From Ideonella margarita (GTDB taxonomy: Bacteria; Pseudomonadota; Gammaproteobacteria; Burkholderiales; Burkholderiaceae_C): DNA of 64,000 nt. The notes under the pieces are model-generated. The model did not search any database. It was not told the DNA's origin and worked only from the letters and a program-made list of their open reading frames with translations. Made by a program: the position numbers and the translations under genes. Shown piece after piece: positions 44,126 through 53,780 of the stretch. The number at the start of each line of letters is the position of its first letter. The first letter of the stretch is position 1. The stretch is taken from positions 124,001 through 188,000 of the forward strand of contig NZ_JBBUTI010000007.1 in NCBI RefSeq assembly GCF_038066635.1, in the 5' to 3' direction.

Positions 44126-44157
44126 TTAAACTGCCCGGCGCCAAGTGTGCCGGCATG

Positions 44158-44185
44158 AAAAAAGGGGCCTTCGTGGCCCCTTTTT
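44158..44185. terminator. bidirectional terminator after pit
   Basis: GGGGCC (44164-44169) and GGCCCC (44175-44180), with six flanking As and five Ts, form an A/T-flanked hairpin between pit and the convergent TM2 gene. Confidence 0.9.
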
Positions 44186-44207
44186 GTTGCGCCTCTCGGG
44201 GCGAGCC

Positions 44208-44663
44208 TCACGGTTTGGCGGCTTCGATTTCCGCCTGCAAACGCTGGTATTCAAAATACTTCTGGCCACCAAAGGCGATGGTGCCCATCAAGGCGGTGCC
44301 GCCCAGCAGCAGCGCAACGATGACCCCGAACACCGGTATCCAGCCGCTGCCGGCATCGGGCTGGCCGTTGCGGTAGCGGGCGTTCCAGCGCTCGTCGGGT
44401 GTCAGGCCGATCACGATGGCGCTCAGCATTGCCTGCGCAATCATCAGCCCCAGGATGGGAATCAGCGCCCATGAGGTGGTGTCGTCCTGCCCGAGGTTGT
44501 CCATGCGAATCACACCGGCCAGGCCTATCAGTGTCGGGATCGGGCTGAGCCAGCCGATCACGTCGCGGCGGCCGTGCAGGTAGAAGCGGTGCGCGCCGAG
44601 CGTGCCGAACACCAGTGCCAGCCAAGTGGCGATCGCCTTGGAGCGGGGAGCGGCCGCGCTCAT
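44208..44663 (-). CDS. TM2 domain-type membrane protein
   Basis: The 151-residue protein with four predicted helices has an N-terminal TM2-like pair (LALVFGTLGAHRFYLHGRRDVIGWL), then two more helices and a Glu/Lys-rich C-terminal tail. The function of this domain in bacteria is unknown. Its start overlaps the stop of the acetyltransferase gene upstream by 4 bp, so the two are co-translated. Confidence 0.78.
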   Translation of the reverse strand: MSAAAPRSKAIATWLALVFGTLGAHRFYLHGRRDVIGWLSPIPTLIGLAGVIRMDNLGQDDTTSWALIPILGLMIAQAMLSAIVIGLTPDERWNARYRNGQPDAGSGWIPVFGVIVALLLGGTALMGTIAFGGQKYFEYQRLQAEIEAAKP

Positions 44664-45205
44664 GCGTGGATGTCCACGGGGTCCTGGCTGCTGCCGGTGC
44701 CCAGTGCGCGCTGCATCATCACCACGTCCAGCCAGCGATCGAACTTCCAGCCAGCGCTGCGCAGCACGCCGGTGTGCTCGAACCCGAGCCGGCGGTGCAC
44801 GCCGATCGAGCCCAGGTTGTCGCTGTCGCCGATGACGGCCAGCATCTGACGTGCGCCAGCGGCCTCGCAGCGGGCCATCAGCTCAGCCAGCAGGGCGGTG
44901 CCCACGCCGCGGCCCTTGGCGGCAGGCGCCAGGTAAATCGAGTCCTCGACGCAGAAGCGGTAGGCTCGGCGTGGGCGGAAGTGGTTGGCGTAGGCATAAC
45001 CCACCACCTCGTCGCCCAGCTGGGCCACCAGCCAGGGCAGGTGGTTGGCCAGCACGGCGTCGCGGCGACGGCCCATTTCGGCGAGGTCGGGCGCTTCCAG
45101 CTCGAAGGTGCCGGTGCCGTGCAGCACGGCGTCCTCATAGATGGCCGTGATGGCTGGAAGATCGTCTATCGTGCTCGGGCGGATCAGCAATTGTGCGTTG
45201 GTCAT
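44660..45205 (-). CDS. GNAT N-acetyltransferase, phosphinothricin acetyltransferase-like
   Basis: The 181-residue protein resembles the Pat/Bar/MddA group: IRPSTIDDLPAITAIYEDAVLHGTGTFELEAP, then PWLVAQLGDEVVGYAYANHFRPRRAYRFCVEDSIYL, motif A KGRGVGTALLAELM, and LGFEHTGVLRSAGWKFDRWLDVVMMQR. Housekeeping members acetylate methionine sulfoximine or related amino-acid analogues; actual herbicide resistance cannot be inferred. It is divergent from the rpsP leader. Confidence 0.88.
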   Translation of the reverse strand: MTNAQLLIRPSTIDDLPAITAIYEDAVLHGTGTFELEAPDLAEMGRRRDAVLANHLPWLVAQLGDEVVGYAYANHFRPRRAYRFCVEDSIYLAPAAKGRGVGTALLAELMARCEAAGARQMLAVIGDSDNLGSIGVHRRLGFEHTGVLRSAGWKFDRWLDVVMMQRALGTGSSQDPVDIHA

Positions 45206-45510
45206 CAGGGTTGGCTATCGCAACATGAATTCAGCGTTTATAATCTCATGTTTTCGGGCGCGGTTGCCGCGGTTCGTCTGGGTAAAGCCAAGGGTTCTGG
45301 TTCGAATGCTCCAAGCGGGCATCGGGCTGAATTCAGGGAAGCGCCGGGCGTCAACTCAGCAGGCAGCGTATCTACGAGCTTGAGAAAACAACATGTGCTG
45401 TGCGCTCTGGCGGGGTAACCCGATTCAGGCGGCGGTAAACGGAATCAGCCACACCTTGCGGTGTCTCCTTGGGGTGGCGGTTCAACAATTGATTCCTGAG
45501 GTAACGACAC
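45206..45510 (+). other. long rpsP leader region
   Basis: This 305-bp interval has a perfect -10 TATAAT at 45239-45244 with no clear -35, which would give rpsP a leader of about 260 nt. Short open frames inside it show no conservation I can recognise. A T-loop-like TTCGAAT at 45301-45307 does not belong to a foldable tRNA. Confidence 0.4.
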
Positions 45511-45768
45511 ATGGTCGTCATTCGTCTTGCTCGCGGCGGTTCCAAGAAGCGCCCGTTCTACAACATCGTCGTGGCTGACTCGCGTGAGCGCCGTGATGGC
45601 CGCTTCATCGAGCGCGTGGGTTTCTACAACCCGCTGGCTGGTGAGCGTGGTGAGTCCCTGCGCGTTGCACAAGACCGCGTGACCCACTGGATTGGCGTTG
45701 GCGCACAGCCGTCGCCGACCGTGAAGCGCCTGATCGACAAGGCAGCTGCCAAGGTCGTCGCGGCCTGA
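45511..45768 (+). CDS. rpsP: 30S ribosomal protein S16
   Basis: The 85-residue protein starts MVVIRLARGGSKKRPFYNIVVADSRERRDGRFIERVGFYNP, the standard S16 sequence, and stabilises the 16S rRNA 5' domain. It is first in the conserved rpsP-rimM-trmD-rplS operon. GAGGTAA lies about eight bases before the ATG. Confidence 0.98.
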   Translation: MVVIRLARGGSKKRPFYNIVVADSRERRDGRFIERVGFYNPLAGERGESLRVAQDRVTHWIGVGAQPSPTVKRLIDKAAAKVVAA

Positions 45769-45814
45769 TCCAGGCGCACGCCTGGTGCCAGCTCCTGCCC
45801 TTCGTGTGTCTGAC

Positions 45815-46426
45815 GTGAACAGCGCAACCACCAACGAGCAGGCCAGCTGGCCCGATGACGCGATCGAAGTCGGTCGCATCATCGACGCCTGGGGTATCAA
45901 GGGGGGCTTCAAAGTGACGCCTTTCTCCTCTGATCCCCAGGCTTTGTTTTCTTCGCGTCGCTGGTTTCTGAAGCCGGCGGCCGATGTGCCTGGCCGTCCT
46001 GCGTCACCAGTGGTGCGCAATGCCCAGGCGCTGCCCGCCACGCTGAAGATCACCTCTGCCCGTGAGCAGGGGGATGTCGTGGTGGCCACGTCCCCTGACA
46101 TCCCGGACCGCAACGCCGCTGAAGCCCTCAAGGGTGCCCGCGTGTTCGTCTCGCGTGAAAGTTTCCCGACGGCCGGTGACGGTGAGTATTACTGGATCGA
46201 TCTGATCGGTCTGGATGTGGTCAACCGCGATGGTGTGGCGCTCGGCCCCGTCGTCGATCTGATCGATACCGGCCCGCACTGCGTCTTGCGCGTGCGTCGT
46301 CCCGAGGCTGCGCCTGATGCCAAGCCCGACGACGCCGAACGCCTGATTCCCTTCGTCGATGCCTTTGTCGACCAGGTTGACCTTGCGGCTCGCCGCATCA
46401 CGGTCGACTGGGGCCTCGACTACTGA
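45815..46426 (+). CDS. rimM: ribosome maturation factor RimM
   Basis: The roughly 203-residue protein has an N-terminal RimM barrel (DDAIEVGRIIDAWGIKGGFKVTPFS) and a C-terminal PRC-barrel (GEYYWIDLIGLDVVNRDGVALGPVVDLIDTGPHCVLRV, then RLIPFVDAFVDQVDLAARRITVDW). It helps mature the head of the 30S subunit and binds S19. The start is uncertain: GTGs at 45785, 45806 and 45815 are in frame, none has a strong Shine-Dalgarno, and 45815 is closest to the conserved core. Confidence 0.93.
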   Translation: MNSATTNEQASWPDDAIEVGRIIDAWGIKGGFKVTPFSSDPQALFSSRRWFLKPAADVPGRPASPVVRNAQALPATLKITSAREQGDVVVATSPDIPDRNAAEALKGARVFVSRESFPTAGDGEYYWIDLIGLDVVNRDGVALGPVVDLIDTGPHCVLRVRRPEAAPDAKPDDAERLIPFVDAFVDQVDLAARRITVDWGLDY

Positions 46427-46455
46427 CGCCTGCCCAGGCGTCGAGCCCGGTCCGG

Positions 46456-47217
46456 ATGCGCTTCGACGTCATCACCCTGTTCCCTGAGTTGTTCGCGCCC
46501 TTCCTGACGGTGGGCGTGACGCGCCGCGCGTTTGCGTCCGGCCAGGTCGACGTTCACTGCTGGCCGCTGCGCGATCACACCGAAGACAACTACCGCCGCG
46601 TCGATGACCGCCCCTACGGTGGCGGCCCCGGCATGGTGATGCTGGTTGAGCCGCTGGAGCGTGCGCTGGCTGCCGTGCGTGCGGCCCGTGCCGACTCGGC
46701 CCCCGCGCCGGTCATCCACTTCAGCCCGACCGGCCGCCAGATTGACCAGACAGTGATGCGTGAGCTGTCGGCCGGCCCTGGCGCCATCTTCCTGTGCGGC
46801 CGTTATGAAGGCATCGATCGGCGCTTTCTGGATCGCCATGTCGACATCGAGCTGAGCCTGGGCGACTTCGTGTTGTCTGGCGGCGAGTTGCCGGCCCTGG
46901 CCGTGCTGGACGGCGTCGCCCGCCTGCAGGAAGGGGTGCTGGCCGATGCGCGCTCACACCAGCAGGACAGCTTCGAAGACGGCCTGCTGGACTGCCCGCA
47001 TTACAGCCGGCCGGAAAGCTGGACGCCGCCGGACGGCGAGGCGCTGCACGTGCCGCCGGTGCTGATGTCCGGCCATCACGCCGACATCGCCCGCTGGCGC
47101 AGGGAGCAATCGCTGGCCATCACGGCACGGCGTCGGCCTGATCTGATTGCCGCGGCGCGCGCGCGCGGGCTGCTTTCGAAGCAAGATGAGCGCTACCTCG
47201 CCAGTCTTGCGCTATAA
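46456..47217 (+). CDS. trmD: tRNA (guanine-N1)-methyltransferase TrmD
   Basis: The 253-residue SPOUT enzyme makes m1G37 in tRNAs with a G at position 36, preventing frameshifting. MRFDVITLFPELF, DDRPYGGGPGMVM, FLCGRYEGIDRRF and ELSLGDFVLSGGELPALAVLDGVARL (the trefoil knot) are diagnostic. Its TAA stop lies within a TATAAT sequence (47213-47218) that could also act as an internal -10 for rplS. Confidence 0.97.
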   Translation: MRFDVITLFPELFAPFLTVGVTRRAFASGQVDVHCWPLRDHTEDNYRRVDDRPYGGGPGMVMLVEPLERALAAVRAARADSAPAPVIHFSPTGRQIDQTVMRELSAGPGAIFLCGRYEGIDRRFLDRHVDIELSLGDFVLSGGELPALAVLDGVARLQEGVLADARSHQQDSFEDGLLDCPHYSRPESWTPPDGEALHVPPVLMSGHHADIARWRREQSLAITARRRPDLIAAARARGLLSKQDERYLASLAL

Positions 47218-47250
47218 TCAAAGGCTTTTCGATCCTCTGCCGGGCGATAA

Positions 47251-47274
47251 GTGATGCAGGTTCTTCTGCATCAC
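47251..47274 (+). promoter_or_regulatory. perfect hairpin in the trmD-rplS spacer
   Basis: GTGATGCAG (47251-47259) and CTGCATCAC (47266-47274) form a 9-bp perfect stem with a GTTCTT loop, 43 bp upstream of the rplS GTG. There is no U-tract, so it is more like a structured leader or processing site than a terminator. Confidence 0.55.
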
Positions 47275-47317
47275 GACCGTTTTGACGCTGCGCCGGCACG
47301 ATCTTTTGGAGAAATCT

Positions 47318-47671
47318 GTGGACCTGATCCAGACCCTTGAGCAAGAAGAAATTGCTCGCCTGAACAAGACCATCCCGGCCTTCGCGCCTGGCGACACCGT
47401 CATCGTCTCGGTGAACGTGGTTGAAGGCACCCGCAAGCGTGTGCAGGCTTATGAAGGCGTCGTGATTGCCAAGCGCAACCGCGGCCTGAACAGCAGCTTC
47501 ATCGTTCGCAAGATCTCCAGCGGTGAAGGCGTGGAACGTACGTTCCAGCTGTACAGCCCGCTGATCGCTTCGATCGAAGTCAAGCGCCGCGGCGATGTCC
47601 GTCGCGCCAAGCTGTACTACCTGCGTCAGCGTTCGGGCAAGTCGGCTCGAATCAAGGAAAAGCTGGCCTGA
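47318..47671 (+). CDS. rplS: 50S ribosomal protein L19
   Basis: The 117-residue protein at the 30S-50S interface carries FAPGDTVIVSVNVVEGTRKRVQAYEGVVIAKRNRGLNSSFIVRKISSGEGVERTF, the L19 core. The start is GTG at 47318, fixed by TTGGAG seven bases upstream; an upstream in-frame start at 47282 would add unrelated residues. It is the last gene of the rpsP operon, separated from trmD by 100 bp containing a hairpin. Confidence 0.97.
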   Translation: MDLIQTLEQEEIARLNKTIPAFAPGDTVIVSVNVVEGTRKRVQAYEGVVIAKRNRGLNSSFIVRKISSGEGVERTFQLYSPLIASIEVKRRGDVRRAKLYYLRQRSGKSARIKEKLA

Positions 47672-47758
47672 TCGGGCTTGGTGTGCCACCCCTGTGGTGG
47701 TGCATCAGTCTGGTTCAGCCAGTCAGCGGATCAAGCCTGTCTCAGGTGCGATCCGCGC

Positions 47759-47782
47759 AAAGCCGCCTCCGGGCGGCTTTGT
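47759..47782 (+). terminator. terminator of the rpsP-rplS operon
   Basis: AAAGCCGCC (47759-47767) pairs with GGCGGCTTT (47772-47780). The T-tract is short (TTTGT), so termination may be partial. Confidence 0.7.
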
Positions 47783-47831
47783 CATGTCTGGCGTACCCTG
47801 CCGAGCGCAGCATCACGCCCGTCCTCCTTGA

Positions 47832-48560
47832 ATGACTTCCACCAGCACCCCTCCGCCAGCAGCCCCCCGGGTCATCATCACCGACCCCAGCGCGGTGCCC
47901 GTGCTCTCCATCGATACGCACCTGCCAGCCATTCCCGATGAGCGATTGACGCCCGACTGGCTGCGGGCGCATCTGCCCCGCTTGTCGATGGCGCCGCCGT
48001 TCATCACGGGTGACGGCGCGCGGCCTGACATTGCCGGTGATCGTGTGCCCACCGCAGCGTCGGTGCTGGTACCCCTGGTGATGCGCGCAGACGGGCTGCA
48101 TGTGCTGCTGACGCGCCGTACCGAGCACCTGCGCAACCATGCTGGGCAGATCAGCTTTCCCGGCGGCCGACAGGAGCCCACCGATACCGACGCCGTGGCC
48201 GCTGCCTTGCGTGAAGCGGAGGAAGAAATCGGCCTGCAAGCCGCGCAGATCGACGTGATTGCCAGCCTGCCGATCTACACCACGGTCACCCGGTTTCTGG
48301 TCACCCCGGTGATCGGCTTCGTGCCGTCCGATGTGCCCCTGCAATTGCAGCAGGGCGAGGTGGCCGAGGCGTTCGAGGTGCCACTGGCCTTCCTGATGTC
48401 GCCCGCCAATCACCAGCGCCATGAGGTGGTGATCGACGGAATGGCGCGCCAGTTCCTCTCAATGCCGTGGGTGCCGGCACCCGGCGCCCAGCCTTACTTC
48501 ATCTGGGGCGCGACCGCGGCGATGCTGCGCAACCTTTACCACCTGTTGCAGGCCGACTGA
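47832..48560 (+). CDS. Nudix hydrolase, coenzyme A pyrophosphatase type
   Basis: The 242-residue protein has the CoA-diphosphatase arrangement: TRRTEHLRNHAGQISFPGGRQEPTD then AAALREAEEEIGL. This is the UPF0035 signature followed by a Nudix box in which the usual glutamate at GX5E is Asp, as is common in this subfamily. The predicted reaction is CoA to 3',5'-ADP and 4'-phosphopantetheine. An unusual 70-residue N-terminal part rich in Pro/Ala precedes it. It is a single-gene unit after the rplS terminator. Confidence 0.87.
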   Translation: MTSTSTPPPAAPRVIITDPSAVPVLSIDTHLPAIPDERLTPDWLRAHLPRLSMAPPFITGDGARPDIAGDRVPTAASVLVPLVMRADGLHVLLTRRTEHLRNHAGQISFPGGRQEPTDTDAVAAALREAEEEIGLQAAQIDVIASLPIYTTVTRFLVTPVIGFVPSDVPLQLQQGEVAEAFEVPLAFLMSPANHQRHEVVIDGMARQFLSMPWVPAPGAQPYFIWGATAAMLRNLYHLLQAD

Positions 48561-48722
48561 CCCCAGACGCAGGGCTGTCATGCAGGTACCCAATGACGCA
48601 GTGACGCGGAGCTGTATGCAAGTGGCTCGCAGCAGCGCGTTTCCGACAACGGTGCATCGCGTGCGTTCGAAATGCACCGTAAAGCGGCGCGCAGACCCGA
48701 AGCCTCGTTATCATCAACGACG

Positions 48723-49712
48723 ATGAGCTTTTTCGCCGTTCTCTTCGCGCTGATGGTCGAGCAGATCAAGCCCCTGCCGCGCGACAACTGGGTGCACGAC
48801 ACGCTGGCCTCCTGGGTCGGCTGGACGGGGCGCAACTTTGATGCTGGCAAGCCAGGTCATGCGCGCATCGTCTGGGTGGTCACCGTGATCTTCCCGGCGC
48901 TGGTGGCCTGGGGGCTGCATGCGGCCATCGGCTACTTCAGCCTGATCGGCGCCTTGGCCTTCGATGTGGGCGTGCTCTACCTCACCCTGGGTTTCCGGCA
49001 GTTCAGCCACTACTTCACCGACATTCGCGAAGCGCTGGAGCGCGGTGACGAAGACCATGCGCGCGCGCTGCTCGCCGAGTGGCGTCACCTCGATGCGTCC
49101 GAGTTGCCCCGCAACGAGCTGCTGCGCCATGTGATCGAGCATTCCCTGCTCGCGGCCCACCGCCATGTGTTCGGCGTCTTCTTCTGCTATGTGGTGCTGG
49201 CCGCCATCGGGTTTGGCCCGGCGGGCGCGGTGATCTACCGCATGGCCGAGTTCGCCAGCCGCTACTGGGCCTTCCGCAGCCGCAAGATGGGCGTGGCGGT
49301 GAACGAAGGCCTGCGTGACCTGTCGCAGCGCGCCTTCGGCCTGATCGACCATGTGCCGGCCCGCCTGACCGCCTTCGGTTTTGCGGTGGTCGGCAACTTC
49401 GAGGAAGCCGTGTCGGGTTGGCGGCGTGACGCCGAACTCTGGCGCCATGCGAACGAAGGCATCATCCTGGCCGCCGCCGCGGGCGCCGTGGGCGTGCAGC
49501 TGGGTGGCGCCACCGCGCCGGGCGTGACGCCCGACCGTTCCCGCACCTTCACCGGTGGCCTGGACGCCGAGTCGGTCGAGGCCGCAGGCTCAACGCCGGG
49601 CATTCCGCCACAGCTTGGCCACCTCGGCAGCGTGGTGGGCCTGGTCTGGCGCTCGGTGGTGCTGTGGATGCTTCTGCTGGCCCTGCTGAAGCTGGCCAAC
49701 CTGCTGGGCTGA
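48723..49712 (+). CDS. CobD/CbiB-like membrane protein
   Basis: The 329-residue membrane protein is distantly related to adenosylcobinamide-phosphate synthase (CobD/CbiB). Its N-terminus is MSFFAVLFALMVEQIKPLPRDNW and it contains LGFRQFSHYFTDIREALERGD, ELPRNELLRHVIEHSLLAAHRHVFGVFFCY and FASRYWAFRS. About five helices are predicted. No cobalamin genes surround it and the protein is common in betaproteobacteria that lack that context, so a cobalamin role is doubtful; an AmpE-like role is an alternative. Confidence 0.78.
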   Translation: MSFFAVLFALMVEQIKPLPRDNWVHDTLASWVGWTGRNFDAGKPGHARIVWVVTVIFPALVAWGLHAAIGYFSLIGALAFDVGVLYLTLGFRQFSHYFTDIREALERGDEDHARALLAEWRHLDASELPRNELLRHVIEHSLLAAHRHVFGVFFCYVVLAAIGFGPAGAVIYRMAEFASRYWAFRSRKMGVAVNEGLRDLSQRAFGLIDHVPARLTAFGFAVVGNFEEAVSGWRRDAELWRHANEGIILAAAAGAVGVQLGGATAPGVTPDRSRTFTGGLDAESVEAAGSTPGIPPQLGHLGSVVGLVWRSVVLWMLLLALLKLANLLG

Positions 49713-49748
49713 GCCCGCCCCTTCAGCCCTTGGGCTGAGCAGGTCCAC

Positions 49749-50675
49749 TCAGCCTTTGCGCTGACCCTGTTCCAGCTCGTCCCACAGCGCTTCATACAGC
49801 CGATAGCGTGACGCACTGATCTTCCCGTCTTCGAGTGCCGTGCGCACGCCGCAGCCCGGTTCATGCCGGTGGCTGCAGTTGTAGAAGCGGCAATGACCCA
49901 GGTGCTGCCGCAGGTCGGGCATCAGGTCGGCCAGCCGCTGCGGGGTGATGTGCATCAGCCCGAATTCCTGGAAGCCCGGGGAATCCAGCACCGCGGCGCG
50001 CTCACCGCTTTCGGTGGCCGCCACGCCGTCCAGCCAGTACCAGCTGGTGGTTGTGGTGGTGTGTTTGCCCGAGTTCAGCGCGGTCGAGATTTCACGCACC
50101 TCGGCGGCGGCCTGCGGCACCATCAGGTTGATCAAGGTGCTCTTGCCCATGCCACTGGCGCCCAGCACCAGCGTGGCCTTGCCGGCCAGATGGGGTTGCA
50201 GCAGGGCCATCGCCGCGTCAGGGGCGGTGGTAAGTGCGGTTTCCAGCACCGTCAGGCCCATGTCGCGGTAGGGCTGCAGGCGTTCACGTGCCAAGGCGGC
50301 CGTTGGCAGGTCGGTCTTGTTCAGCAGCAGCGTGGTCGTGATGCCGGCGTCCTCCGCGGCGATCAGCGCACGGGTGAGCTGCGACTCACTGAACATCGGC
50401 TCGCCGGCCAGCACCACCAGCAGCAGGTCGATGTTGGCGGCGAAGGACTTGGTGCGCCATTCGTCCTGCCGCATCAGCAGGTTGCGGCGGGGCAGGGGGG
50501 CTTCGATGACAGCTTCGTCACCGGCGGGCTTCCACAACACGCGGTCACCGACCACGCATTGGCTCTTCTTGCCTTTCGGGTGCGCCAGGATGCGCTCGCC
50601 GTCCGGCTTTTCAAGGATCACGTGCCGACCGTGCGCGCCCACCACCAGGGCTTGAGGCAATTGCTCGCGGGCCAT
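49749..50675 (-). CDS. rsgA: ribosome small subunit-dependent GTPase A
   Basis: The 308-residue circularly permuted GTPase acts late in 30S maturation. An OB-fold N-terminus is followed by the G4 motif NKTDLP, then G1 GASGMGKST, G2 HTTTTTSWY and G3 DSPGFQEFG. The zinc finger CRFYNCSHRHEPGC lies near the C-terminus. The ATG at 50675 overlaps the TGA of the upstream M48 protease gene (TGATG), suggesting coupled translation. Confidence 0.96.
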   Translation of the reverse strand: MAREQLPQALVVGAHGRHVILEKPDGERILAHPKGKKSQCVVGDRVLWKPAGDEAVIEAPLPRRNLLMRQDEWRTKSFAANIDLLLVVLAGEPMFSESQLTRALIAAEDAGITTTLLLNKTDLPTAALARERLQPYRDMGLTVLETALTTAPDAAMALLQPHLAGKATLVLGASGMGKSTLINLMVPQAAAEVREISTALNSGKHTTTTTSWYWLDGVAATESGERAAVLDSPGFQEFGLMHITPQRLADLMPDLRQHLGHCRFYNCSHRHEPGCGVRTALEDGKISASRYRLYEALWDELEQGQRKG

Positions 50676-51937
50676 CAACGGGGCAGGGCCGCAAGGCGCT
50701 CGGAAGCGGGCGGGTGCGAGTAGTAAAAACGTGCGTACAAGGGGTCGGGTGTCAAGGTAGAGGCGTTGTCCTGGTAAAGCTTCAAAAGCGCCGCTGCCAA
50801 GGCCGGGCCACTGGATTGGGCACTGGCGTAGGCATCAGCTTCAAATTCTGCCTTGCGCGATGAACGCGCCATCAGCGGCGAGACGAAAAAGGCAAAGGGT
50901 GGCACGGCCAGCGTGAACAGCATCAGCGCCATGCCGTCATTGGCTGCGCCCAGGTTCGGGCTGACGCCCAGTCCCAGATAGAAGCCCGTCTGCTGCGCCA
51001 GCCAGCCCAGCAAAGCCAGGGCGGCCAGGCTCATGCCGATCACCAGGGCCATGCGCGTGATGACGTGCCGGTGATGGAAGTGACCCAGCTCGTGCGCCAG
51101 CACGGCTTCCACTTCCACCGGGCTCAGGCGCTCGAGCAGGGTGTCATAGAACACCACGCGCTTGGCCTTGCCCAGCCCCGCGAAGTAGGCGTTGCCGTGG
51201 GCGGAGCGGCGGCTGCCGTCCATCACGAAGAAGCCCTTGACCTGGAAACCGCAGCGCTGCATCAGGGCCTGCACCCGCTCGCCCAGGGCCGTGTCTTTCA
51301 GGGGCTCGAACTTGTTGAACATCGGCGCGATCAGGGTCGGCCAGATCAACTGCATCAGCAGCATGAAGCCGGTCCACAAGGCCCAGGCCCACAGCCACCA
51401 CAGGCTGCCCGCGGCGCCCATCACCCATAGCACGGCGGCCAGCAGGGGCGCACCCACCAGCGTGCCCACCAGCGTGCCCTTGAGCAGGTCGGCGATGAAC
51501 AGGCCCGGCGTCACCCGGTTGAAGCCGAATTGCTGCTCGATGCGGAAGACGCGCCACAGCTCGGCGGGCAGGTCAATCAGGCCGTTGAGTACGCTGAACG
51601 CGCCGAACAGGGCCAGCTGGTAGGCCATGTCGCCCCAGCGCACCTGCACGTTGGCCAACAGCCATTGGTTGAGCGATTCCAGGCCCCCGAGCAGTGTCCA
51701 GCCCATCAGCACCGCGGTGGCGAGGGCCTCGCTCAGCAGGCCGAAGCGGGCCTTGGCGATGGTGTAGTCGGCCGCATGCTGGTGCGCCTGGAGAGTGATG
51801 ATGCCGGCGAAGGCGTCGGGCACCGCGTGGCGGTGGGTGTGGACATGGCGGATCTGGCGACTCGACAGCCAGACCTTGGCCACCAGCGACGCGATCACCG
51901 CGGCGCAAAAGGCCAGGGAAACAGTGCTTGCTTGCAT
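50675..51937 (-). CDS. M48 family membrane protease (CAAX protease 1/Ste24-like)
   Basis: The 420-residue integral membrane protease has about seven helices, HELGH at 282-286 and EFEADAYA near 358 as the third zinc ligand. FRIEQQFGFNRVTP is the Ste24-type segment. The start at 51937 matches the first helix; an upstream in-frame start adds 9 residues. Bacteria lack CAAX prenylation, so quality control of membrane proteins is the likely role. The pair Ste24-like protease/rsgA next to divergent orn is a recurrent betaproteobacterial order. Confidence 0.92.
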   Translation of the reverse strand: MQASTVSLAFCAAVIASLVAKVWLSSRQIRHVHTHRHAVPDAFAGIITLQAHQHAADYTIAKARFGLLSEALATAVLMGWTLLGGLESLNQWLLANVQVRWGDMAYQLALFGAFSVLNGLIDLPAELWRVFRIEQQFGFNRVTPGLFIADLLKGTLVGTLVGAPLLAAVLWVMGAAGSLWWLWAWALWTGFMLLMQLIWPTLIAPMFNKFEPLKDTALGERVQALMQRCGFQVKGFFVMDGSRRSAHGNAYFAGLGKAKRVVFYDTLLERLSPVEVEAVLAHELGHFHHRHVITRMALVIGMSLAALALLGWLAQQTGFYLGLGVSPNLGAANDGMALMLFTLAVPPFAFFVSPLMARSSRKAEFEADAYASAQSSGPALAAALLKLYQDNASTLTPDPLYARFYYSHPPASERLAALPR

Positions 51938-51991
51938 GGGGGCGAGTGTACGTTTGTCGGACAATCACCCGCTGTAGATACAAGGACAACC

Positions 51992-52552
51992 ATGAGCGCA
52001 ACCACCTTGGCCAAGAACGACCAGAACCTGATCTGGATCGACCTTGAAATGACCGGCCTGAAGCCGGACTCCGACCGCATCATCGAGATCGCCGTCGTCG
52101 TGACCGACCCGCACCTCACCGTGCGCGTTGAAGGCCCGGTGTTTGCCATCCACCAGAGCGACGCCGTGCTCGACGGCATGGACAACTGGAACAAGGGCAC
52201 GCACGGTCGCAGCGGCCTGATTGACCGCGTGAAGGCGTCGACCACCAGCGAAGCCGATGCGGAAGCCCGCGTCATCGAGTTCCTCTCGGCCTATGTGCCA
52301 GCCGGCAAGAGCCCGATGTGCGGCAACTCGATCTGCCAGGACCGCCGCTTTCTGGCCAACTACATGAAGGGCCTGGAGGCGTTTTTCCACTACCGCAACC
52401 TCGACGTCAGCACCCTGAAGGAGCTGGCCCGCCGCTGGAAGCCCTCCGCCATGGAAGGCTTCAAGAAGGCCCAGGCGCACACCGCGCTGGCCGACATCCA
52501 GGAATCGATCGACGAGCTCGCGCATTACCGCGAGCATTTCCTGTCGCTCTGA
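51992..52552 (+). CDS. orn: oligoribonuclease
   Basis: The 186-residue DEDDh exonuclease degrades di- to pentaribonucleotides, including pGpG from c-di-GMP breakdown. NLIWIDLEMTGL carries Asp17 and Glu19, FCGNSI-type CGNSICQDRRFL carries the third acid, and KAQAHTALADI the catalytic His and last Asp. The product connects with the GGDEF-EAL protein elsewhere in the window, since EAL enzymes release pGpG. Confidence 0.97.
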   Translation: MSATTLAKNDQNLIWIDLEMTGLKPDSDRIIEIAVVVTDPHLTVRVEGPVFAIHQSDAVLDGMDNWNKGTHGRSGLIDRVKASTTSEADAEARVIEFLSAYVPAGKSPMCGNSICQDRRFLANYMKGLEAFFHYRNLDVSTLKELARRWKPSAMEGFKKAQAHTALADIQESIDELAHYREHFLSL

Positions 52553-52559
52553 CCCGCGC

Positions 52560-53776
<1,217 letters not shown>

Positions 53777-53780
<4 letters not shown>

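Noticed and set aside
45293..45315. T-loop-like GGTTCGAAT in the rpsP leader, possible tRNA
   Set aside because: No matching T-stem, acceptor or anticodon arm can be built around it.
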